A stretch of 9,238 nt of DNA from an uncultured Bacteroidota bacterium (GTDB taxonomy: Bacteria > Bacteroidota > Bacteroidia > UKL13-3): NCBI GenBank assembly GCA_903888395.1, contig CAISTO010000268.1, forward strand, positions 1 through 9,238, given 5' to 3'. Below the pieces are notes generated by a model that ran no database searches, was not told the origin of the DNA, and saw only the letters and a program-made list of their open reading frames with translations. The position numbers and the translations under genes were made by a program. This document shows positions 1 through 4,355 of the stretch, in pieces. Within the stretch, counting starts at the first letter, position 1. Each line of letters opens with the position of its first letter.

Positions 1-305
1 CCAATGGTTTCAGCTTGATACTCTACTTCAATTTCATGATCTTTTATTCCTAAAACTTTTTCTGAAAGTTGAATAATATCAAGCAATTTTTGAGGAGCTA
101 ATCTGTGTTCAAAATCATTGGCTTCCCACAATTGAAAATTTACAATATTTTCGTTTCTAACTACACCACCACAATCAATAAAGTTTTTGGTAATTTCACC
201 CACTTCAGTTACATGAAAATGTGCTGGTATTTTGTTGCCATTTGGCAATATAAAATTAACCGTTTCTAAAGTTAATAATGCGTCTTTTACTTCTGATAAT
301 TTCAT
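1..305 (-). CDS. DUF6428 family protein (C-terminus cut by window edge)
   Basis: The first 101 residues are visible, starting from ATG at 303-305; the 3' end lies beyond the left edge. The protein begins MKLSEVKDALLTLE and carries HFHVTEVGEITKNFIDCGG (30-47), NFQLWEAND (56-64) and HRLAPQKLLDII (67-78). From memory this matches DUF6428, a small soluble family of about 150 residues found in Bacteroidota beside arsR, often followed by a low-molecular-weight phosphatase-like arsenate reductase and an arsenite efflux pump. Its biochemical role is not known to me. It lies 153 bp downstream of arsR on the same strand and is probably read from the arsR promoter, although a large inverted repeat element sits between them. 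His29, His31 and Cys45 could bind a metal or metalloid, but that is inference. There is no signal peptide or membrane segment in the visible part. Confidence 0.8.
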   Translation of the reverse strand, partial: MKLSEVKDALLTLETVNFILPNGNKIPAHFHVTEVGEITKNFIDCGGVVRNENIVNFQLWEANDFEHRLAPQKLLDIIQLSEKVLGIKDHEIEVEYQAETI

Positions 306-331
306 AATTTTTAGTTTAGTTTTTAAATGTG

Positions 332-457
332 AAGTGTCTGATAAGAAAACTTGAAGTTCAAGGCTTGCGAAGTAATAAAATTCGGAGTTTGCTTATTGCA
401 AATGACCAATTTTATTACGAGCATAACGAAGAAATTCGAGTTTTATTACAGACACTT
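332..457. repeat. Nested inverted-repeat element (REP/MITE-like) between arsR and the DUF6428 gene
   Basis: Outer arms AAGTGTCTG (332-340) and CAGACACTT (449-457) are perfect complements. Next to them, 341-359 and 431-448 pair imperfectly. An inner perfect 11-bp stem joins GTAATAAAATT (372-382) to AATTTTATTAC (408-418), and its loop holds a small hairpin, TTTGC (388-392) with GCAAA (398-402). Alternative side hairpins are CTTGAAGTTCAAG (350-362) and CGAAGAAATTCG in the right half. The element ends one base before the arsR stop codon and codes for nothing obvious. The clean, almost symmetric layout resembles a REP or MITE unit. It could also act as a structured RNA in the arsR transcript that limits read-through or stabilises the upstream message. 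Mobility is an inference; only one copy lies in this window. Confidence 0.7.
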
Positions 458-458
458 T

Positions 459-791
459 TTAACAACAATTTGATTTTTTTATTTGTAAATGGTTATTGAT
501 ATGCGCAAAAAATGCTTGTAAAATGCTCAATGTTTCTTCATTGATACAATAACAAATGGCATTTCCCTCAATGTTTCCTTTAATGATTCCAGCATTTTTT
601 AGTTCCTTCAAATGCTGCGAAACTGTAGGTTGTGCCAATGGCAATACATTTACTATATCGCCACAAATGCATGAGTCTACTGAAAGTAAATATTCAATAA
701 TAGCTACACGAGCCGGATGTCCTAAGGCTTTAGCAATGGCCGCCAATTGATTTTGTTTTTCGGTAAAATAATCTGTTTTACTTGCCCCCAT
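459..791 (-). CDS. arsR: ArsR/SmtB-family metalloregulatory repressor
   Basis: This is a 110-residue winged-helix repressor of arsenic-resistance genes; the family binds operator DNA as a dimer and lets go when As(III) or a similar thiophilic ion is bound. The sequence shows AKALGHPARVAIIEYL (20-35), a metal-site motif SCICGDIV (40-47, Cys41 and Cys43) equivalent to the ELCVCDL motif of E. coli ArsR, and the recognition helix LAQPTVSQHLKELKNAGII (52-70). Further cysteines are Cys80, Cys82 and a terminal pair Cys109-Cys110. I start it at ATG 789-791 (MGASKTDYF). An in-frame TTG at 810-812 would add seven residues but lies inside the promoter/operator candidate, so I reject it. Downstream on the same strand is the DUF6428 gene, which supports an arsenic-response role. 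The exact inducer cannot be read from the sequence. Confidence 0.9.
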   Translation of the reverse strand: MGASKTDYFTEKQNQLAAIAKALGHPARVAIIEYLLSVDSCICGDIVNVLPLAQPTVSQHLKELKNAGIIKGNIEGNAICYCINEETLSILQAFFAHINNHLQIKKSNCC

Positions 792-803
792 TGTCTTATT
801 ATT

Positions 804-815
804 ATATTGCAATAT
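804..815. promoter_or_regulatory. Candidate ArsR operator
   Basis: ATATTGCAATAT is a perfect 12-bp palindrome located 13 bp upstream of the arsR ATG. On the minus strand it sits in a wider imperfect dyad, TATCGTAATATTGCAATA, and overlaps the candidate -7 box. Dyads in this position are typical autoregulatory sites of ArsR-family repressors. Assignment to ArsR is an inference from position and symmetry. Confidence 0.5.
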
Positions 816-839
816 TACGATAAAGATTTATTTATTCAA
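810..839 (-). promoter_or_regulatory. Candidate Bacteroidota-type promoter of arsR
   Basis: On the minus strand TTG (837-839) is followed after 19 bp by TAATATTG (810-817), seven of eight matches to the Bacteroidota -7 consensus TAnnTTTG. The box ends 18 bp before the arsR ATG, so the leader would be short. The overlap with the palindrome at 804-815 would let the repressor block polymerase directly. Confidence 0.5.
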
Positions 840-883
840 GTTTTTAAATTGAATAATGTTTTTAAATATTGAAATTTGTAATC

Positions 884-1594
884 CTACTCCCTATTTTCAT
901 GGTCAAAATAACCTTTGGATTTAATTTTGGTAGAGAAAAAATTCAAGAATAAAACCACAAAAAACAAGAACAATAAAGCTTGTGTACTTACCAAAAATCG
1001 TCCGAAAGTGGTAACAGGAAAAAAGTCGCCATAGCCAATTGATGAGGAGGTAATGATGCTAAAGTAAACTGCATCGAACCAATGAGTAAATGCTTGATTT
1101 AAATAATTGCCACTGGCATAAATTACTGCGTATGCAAACACAATTTCAAGGTAATTGAAAAATAGTAACAACATGGATCTTTTATAAGAACGAGGTCTTG
1201 AAAATAAATCGGAAGCAAAAATTAAAGTGGGAATATAAACAATGGTTTCTAATAACAAATATACCAAAACCATAATGATCGAGGGGTGGTATTGCCAATT
1301 ATTTACCAATATAACTATTGGGAAAATTACTTTAAGCGTTACGTAAAAATCCAATGCCAAATCCTGGTATTCAATTCCTTTTTTGCTGGCAAATGTTTTC
1401 AAATAAATACCAGGAAATAGCAATTGCGATGTAGCTAAAAACAGACGGATAATTTTTTCAATTCCGCTGTCATCTTGATGATGATTGTGCCAAATAGATT
1501 GTATATTTTTTATATTTTTTCGAATGGGGCTTACCAATGGTTTTACATTTTTGGCATTACTACCTAAAAATAATTTTTGGATGGTGCGTTTCAT
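884..1594 (-). CDS. Potassium-channel-like integral membrane protein (two-helix pore domain)
   Basis: This 236-residue protein probably conducts K+ across the inner membrane. The C-terminal half is a classic pore module: a helix around 140-160, a pore helix around 172-182, the selectivity filter SSSIGYGD (183-190), and a last helix around 199-221. GYGD is the K+ filter signature; the preceding position that is usually Thr is Ser here. The N-terminal half has a basic, probably cytoplasmic segment (1-50) and hydrophobic stretches at about 51-68, 80-99 and 105-128, so the whole resembles a channel with extra helices before the pore, without an obvious S4 row of arginines. There is no RCK/TrkA-N domain, and the C-terminal tail is only about 15 residues. 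It starts at ATG 1592-1594. arsR follows 92 bp downstream on the same strand but has its own promoter candidate, so a functional link is unlikely. Confidence 0.85.
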   Translation of the reverse strand: MKRTIQKLFLGSNAKNVKPLVSPIRKNIKNIQSIWHNHHQDDSGIEKIIRLFLATSQLLFPGIYLKTFASKKGIEYQDLALDFYVTLKVIFPIVILVNNWQYHPSIIMVLVYLLLETIVYIPTLIFASDLFSRPRSYKRSMLLLFFNYLEIVFAYAVIYASGNYLNQAFTHWFDAVYFSIITSSSIGYGDFFPVTTFGRFLVSTQALLFLFFVVLFLNFFSTKIKSKGYFDHENRE

Positions 1595-1642
1595 ATTTAG
1601 GATGGTTTAATATACAGAACAGTGTAAAGTTAATGGTTATTT

Positions 1643-1686
1643 TTATTATCAATACTAATATATTTATCAAAATTCATTGATAATAA
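1643..1686. repeat. 11-bp inverted repeat in the divergent channel/plsY intergenic region
   Basis: TTATTATCAAT (1643-1653) and its exact complement ATTGATAATAA (1676-1686) are separated by 22 bp, and a further TATCAA lies between them at 1665-1670. The 226-bp gap 1595-1820 between the divergent genes is otherwise AT-rich without an ORF or strong hairpin. It must contain the plsY promoter; TAATCTTG at 1797-1804 is a weak -7 candidate without a well-placed TTG. The repeat could be a regulator site or simply arise from AT-rich sequence. Confidence 0.35.
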
Positions 1687-1820
1687 TTGGCATATTTTTT
1701 TTTGAAAGTTATCAGTTAATAGATTTTTTTATAAATATTTAAATTGAAAATGATGAAGAAAAATCAAATGTATTTTTTTATAAACTATAAATTTTGTAAT
1801 CTTGAATAGAATATTTAAAA

Positions 1821-2444
1821 ATGACATTAGCAATATTAATCCTTTTAGCCTATTTATTAGGTTCTATTCCTACCGCTGTTTGGTACGGAAAAACTTTTTA
1901 TAAAATTGATGTTCGCGAGCATGGAAGTGGTAATGCTGGTGCTACAAATACTTTGCGTATTTTGGGTAATAAAGCTGGTTTTATTGTGTTATTCATTGAT
2001 TTGTTAAAAGGTTATTTAGCTACCAGTTTGATACATTTTTCTAACATAGAATTTGACCCTCAAAATCATTTTAACTTCCAAATGGCATTGGGTGTAACAG
2101 CAGTTTTAGGTCATGTGTATCCTGTATTTGCAGGATTTAAAGGCGGAAAAGGAATTGCCACTATATTAGGCATGTGTATAGCTTTAAATTGGCAAATTGC
2201 ATTGATTTGTATTTTGGTTTTTGTTACTATTGTTGCTATTACCAAATACATTTCGCTTGGAAGCATGATTACTGCTGGAATTGGAGCGATACTTTCTTTT
2301 TATTTTTATAATAATAATGTGATCGCAAATTGCTTTTTTTGTGCCATAGCAATTCTAGTAGTTTATACTCACAGAACAAATATTACTAGGCTTAAAGCAG
2401 GAACAGAAAACAAATTATCATTTAAAAAGAAGGAAAATCAATAA
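1821..2444 (+). CDS. plsY: Acyl-phosphate:glycerol-3-phosphate acyltransferase PlsY
   Basis: PlsY transfers an acyl group from acyl-phosphate to sn-glycerol-3-phosphate, making lysophosphatidic acid, the first membrane-phospholipid intermediate; it normally works after PlsX. The 207 residues match the family length and form a multi-helix inner-membrane protein. The three conserved loops are all present: LLGSIPTAVWYGK (12-24) with GSGNAGATNTLRILG (35-49), the glycine-rich GHVYPVFAGFKGGKGIAT (97-114), and the C-terminal YTHRTNITRLKAGTENKL (182-199). Hydrophobic segments are at about 1-22, 52-70, 85-103, 112-143 and 147-182. It starts at ATG 1821-1823 with an A-rich leader and no Shine-Dalgarno site. 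clpS follows after 14 bp, so the two are probably co-transcribed, though their functions are unrelated. Confidence 0.97.
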   Translation: MTLAILILLAYLLGSIPTAVWYGKTFYKIDVREHGSGNAGATNTLRILGNKAGFIVLFIDLLKGYLATSLIHFSNIEFDPQNHFNFQMALGVTAVLGHVYPVFAGFKGGKGIATILGMCIALNWQIALICILVFVTIVAITKYISLGSMITAGIGAILSFYFYNNNVIANCFFCAIAILVVYTHRTNITRLKAGTENKLSFKKKENQ

Positions 2445-2458
2445 TTATTTAAAAATAA

Positions 2459-2731
2459 ATGCAAACAGAAAAAGAACTAGAAGTTGATGTATTGGATTTA
2501 ATAGACAATGGTTATAAAGTTGTTTTATATAATGACGATGTAAATACTTTTGATTGGGTTATTGAATGCCTCTGCGAAATTTGTGAACATGATGCATTAC
2601 AAGCAGAACAATGTGCCATGTTGGTGCATTATAAAGGAAAAGCTTTGGTTAAAAATGGCGAAGAAGAAAAATTAAAAAGTATTTGCCAAGCGCTTTGCGA
2701 CAGAGGACTTTCAGCCGTGGTGGAGCAATGA
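2459..2731 (+). CDS. clpS: ATP-dependent Clp protease adaptor ClpS
   Basis: ClpS is a small cytoplasmic adaptor that delivers proteins with bulky hydrophobic N-terminal residues to the ClpA/ClpC-ClpP protease (N-degron pathway). At 90 residues it has the usual length. The binding pocket residues are visible: Asn25-Asp26-Asp27 in LYNDDVNTFDWVIECL (23-38) and His57 in VHYKGKA (56-62), matching Asn34, Asp35 and His66 of E. coli ClpS. The position of the E. coli Met40 specificity gate is Phe31, which I believe is common in Bacteroidota homologues. The protein is rich in cysteine (38, 42, 52, 76, 80). It starts 14 bp after plsY. Its TGA stop (2729-2731) forms the first three bases of a heptamer repeat array. 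Confidence 0.96.
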   Translation: MQTEKELEVDVLDLIDNGYKVVLYNDDVNTFDWVIECLCEICEHDALQAEQCAMLVHYKGKALVKNGEEEKLKSICQALCDRGLSAVVEQ

Positions 2732-2791
2732 GATGTGAGAGATGGGATTTGAGAAATGAGATGTGAGAGATGGGAAATGAGATTTGAGAAT
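2729..2791. repeat. Nine-unit TGRGANN heptamer tandem array
   Basis: Nine consecutive 7-bp units, all fitting TGRGANN, run without a break from the clpS stop codon. Units 1-2 and 5-6 are identical (TGAGATG then TGAGAGA), units 3 and 7 begin TGGGA, giving a higher-order 28-bp period: 2727-2747 and 2755-2775 are identical over 21 bases. Since seven is not a multiple of three, the TGA of successive units supplies stops in all three forward frames. The array recalls the heptanucleotide short tandem repeats described in cyanobacterial intergenic regions, but I do not claim homology. Confidence 0.85.
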
Positions 2792-2835
2792 CTTTCAATC
2801 TTTCTCCCGATTAATCAAGATTGTAATCTTTCAAT
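2789..2835 (+). repeat. AATCTTTC direct repeats in the leader of the CoA-transferase gene
   Basis: AATCTTTC occurs at 2789-2796 and immediately again at 2797-2804, and a third time at 2825-2832; the 11-mer AATCTTTCAAT is shared by the first and third. CAATCTT (2796-2802) can also pair with AAGATTG (2817-2823) around a 14-base loop. No T-run follows, so this is a poor terminator. It may hold transcription signals of the next gene, but I see no good TTG/TAnnTTTG pair. Confidence 0.4.
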
Positions 2836-2847
2836 TAAAAAAAAAAT

Positions 2848-3546
2848 ATGTTACATAAAGTAGTTGAAAATGCTAACGAAGCAATCAAAGATATAGCAGA
2901 TGGTGCAGTAATAATGTTAGGTGGATTTGGGCTTTGTGGTATTCCCGAAAATTCAATTACAGCATTAGTAAATAAAGGCGTTAAAAACTTAACTTGTATA
3001 AGTAATAACGCAGGTGTTGACGGCTTTGGCATTGGCTTATTGCTCAACACACATCAAGTAAAAAAAATGGTTTCGAGTTATGTAGGTGAAAACGCAGAAT
3101 TTGAACGTCAGTTATTAAGTGGTGAGTTGGAAGTTGAATTAATTCCTCAAGGAACTTTAGCTACTCGTTGCATGGCTACAGGTTATGGAATGCCAGCTAT
3201 TTATACGCCTGCTGGTATTGGTACAGAAGTAGCCATTGGAAAAGAAACCCGTGATTTTGACGGTCAAACTTATTTGTTAGAACATGCATTTAAGTCGGAT
3301 TTTGCCATTGTAAAAGCTTGGAAAGGCGATACACATGGAAACTTAATTTTTAGAGCAACTTCGCGTAATTTTAATCCATTAATGGCCATGGCAGGTAAAA
3401 TTACCATTGCCGAAGTGGAAGAATTAGTGCCTGCTGGCGAATTAGATCCCGATATGATTCATACACCAGGAATTTATGTGAACAGAATTTTTAAAGGGGA
3501 AAATTACGAAAAGAGAATTGAACAAATTACAACAAGAGCAAAGTAA
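2848..3546 (+). CDS. scoA: 3-oxoacid CoA-transferase subunit A
   Basis: This is the alpha subunit of a family I CoA-transferase, which moves CoA between succinyl-CoA (or another acyl-CoA) and a 3-oxoacid such as acetoacetate, in ketone-body or short-chain fatty acid use. The 232 residues are full length. The family signature is present in full at 18-33, DGAVIMLGGFGLCGIP, followed by ENSITALVNKGVKNLT; also typical are SNNAGVDGFGIGLLL (52-66), TRDFDGQTYLLEHAF (134-148) and the C-terminal VEELVPAGELDPDMIHTPGIYVNR segment (190-213). The catalytic glutamate belongs to subunit B, which is not encoded next door: the following gene is on the opposite strand, 21 bp away. The start is ATG 2848-2850 after an A10 run. 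I chose scoA over atoD by similarity to succinyl-CoA:3-oxoacid transferases; the substrate is not certain. Confidence 0.92.
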   Translation: MLHKVVENANEAIKDIADGAVIMLGGFGLCGIPENSITALVNKGVKNLTCISNNAGVDGFGIGLLLNTHQVKKMVSSYVGENAEFERQLLSGELEVELIPQGTLATRCMATGYGMPAIYTPAGIGTEVAIGKETRDFDGQTYLLEHAFKSDFAIVKAWKGDTHGNLIFRATSRNFNPLMAMAGKITIAEVEELVPAGELDPDMIHTPGIYVNRIFKGENYEKRIEQITTRAK

Positions 3547-3567
3547 TAGTATTTAAAAACTTAGCAT

Positions 3568-4344
3568 TTACCAAATTAACTTTTCTTTATTTAAAAATGC
3601 ATTGATTCCGCGTTTGCAATCGTTTGTTTGGCGTGCGTGAGCGTTCATTTCGGCTGCATAGTTTAAAGCATCATTCAAATTACGATTTTGTACTTCGTCA
3701 ATCATTTGTTTGGTTAAAGCCAAACTTTGTTCAGATGCTCCCGTACAAAGTTTTTGAGCAAAATTATATACATAATTTTCTATCTCATTTGCGGCTACTA
3801 CTTCATTAATTAGTTGATAGTTTTTAGCTTGCTCAGCATTAAATAATTCTGCTGTTAATAATAATTTTTTAGCGGTTTGTTCGCCTACTTTTCTAATTAA
3901 AAATACCATAACTATGGCAGGAACAAATCCAATTTTTACCTCAGAATAGGAGAATTTACTTTCAGGAATTGCAAAGCAAAAATCGCAAATACTGGCTAAG
4001 CCACAGCCACCAGCAATGGCCGCACCTGCTACTTGTGCAATCACAATTTTAGGTGATTGGTAAATCATTGTAAACAGTTCTTTTAAATGATTACTGTCTG
4101 CTAAATTTTCCTCATAAGTATTCTTTTGCATGGCTTGTAAACTTGATAAATCTGCGCCACTGCAAAATGCTTCGCCATTAGCTTTAATAACTATAACTTT
4201 ACAGTTTTCATCACTTTCGGCTTGGGCGAAAACACGTTTTATTTCTGCTACAAATTCAAAACTTAAGGCATTGCGTTTTTCTGGTCGGTTTAAAATTATA
4301 TAACCCACACGTTCCTTTACTTCAAATAAAACTAAATCGTTCAT
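3568..4344 (-). CDS. Enoyl-CoA hydratase/isomerase (crotonase) family protein
   Basis: A 258-residue crotonase-fold acyl-CoA enzyme, soluble and probably trimeric or hexameric like its family. It shows NRPEKRNALSFEF (19-31), the oxyanion-hole loop GEAFCSGADLSSL (57-69) and AGAAIAGGCGLASICDF (106-122), then SYSEVKIGFVPAIV (132-145). Glu135 corresponds to the second catalytic glutamate of rat enoyl-CoA hydratase (Glu164), but the first (Glu144) is replaced by Gly115. A single glutamate is usual for enoyl-CoA isomerases and some other branches, so classical hydratase activity is uncertain. The pattern GGCGLA..CDF with SEVKIGFVPA resembles proteins annotated as methylglutaconyl-CoA hydratase (leucine breakdown) in Bacteroidota; this is recall, not a search. 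It lies 11 bp downstream of comEC on the same strand and converges with scoA. Starts at ATG 4342-4344. Confidence 0.88.
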   Translation of the reverse strand: MNDLVLFEVKERVGYIILNRPEKRNALSFEFVAEIKRVFAQAESDENCKVIVIKANGEAFCSGADLSSLQAMQKNTYEENLADSNHLKELFTMIYQSPKIVIAQVAGAAIAGGCGLASICDFCFAIPESKFSYSEVKIGFVPAIVMVFLIRKVGEQTAKKLLLTAELFNAEQAKNYQLINEVVAANEIENYVYNFAQKLCTGASEQSLALTKQMIDEVQNRNLNDALNYAAEMNAHARQTNDCKRGINAFLNKEKLIW

Positions 4345-4355
4345 GGTATTTAAAA

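Noticed and set aside
320..462. TTTTTAA on both sides of the palindromic element as a target-site duplication
   Set aside because: The right-hand copy overlaps the outer arm and the tract is too simple in AT-rich DNA to count as a duplication.
556..750. Plus-strand open frame of 64 codons
   Set aside because: It is antisense to arsR, whose family match is clear, and its translation has no recognisable feature.
792..812. TTG start that would lengthen ArsR by seven residues
   Set aside because: It falls within the palindrome and the -7 box candidate; ATG 789-791 gives the N-terminus usual for Bacteroidota ArsR.
2727..2790. Possible CRISPR-like repeat because of two identical 21-base stretches
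   Set aside because: The repeats are contiguous heptamers without unique spacers, so this is a simple tandem array.
2835..3050. Minus-strand open frame of 71 codons at the start of scoA
   Set aside because: It overlaps the well-conserved CoA-transferase signature region on the other strand and shows no family motif.
3624..3809. Plus-strand open frame within the crotonase gene
   Set aside because: Antisense shadow of a conserved enzyme gene, with no start context or motif.
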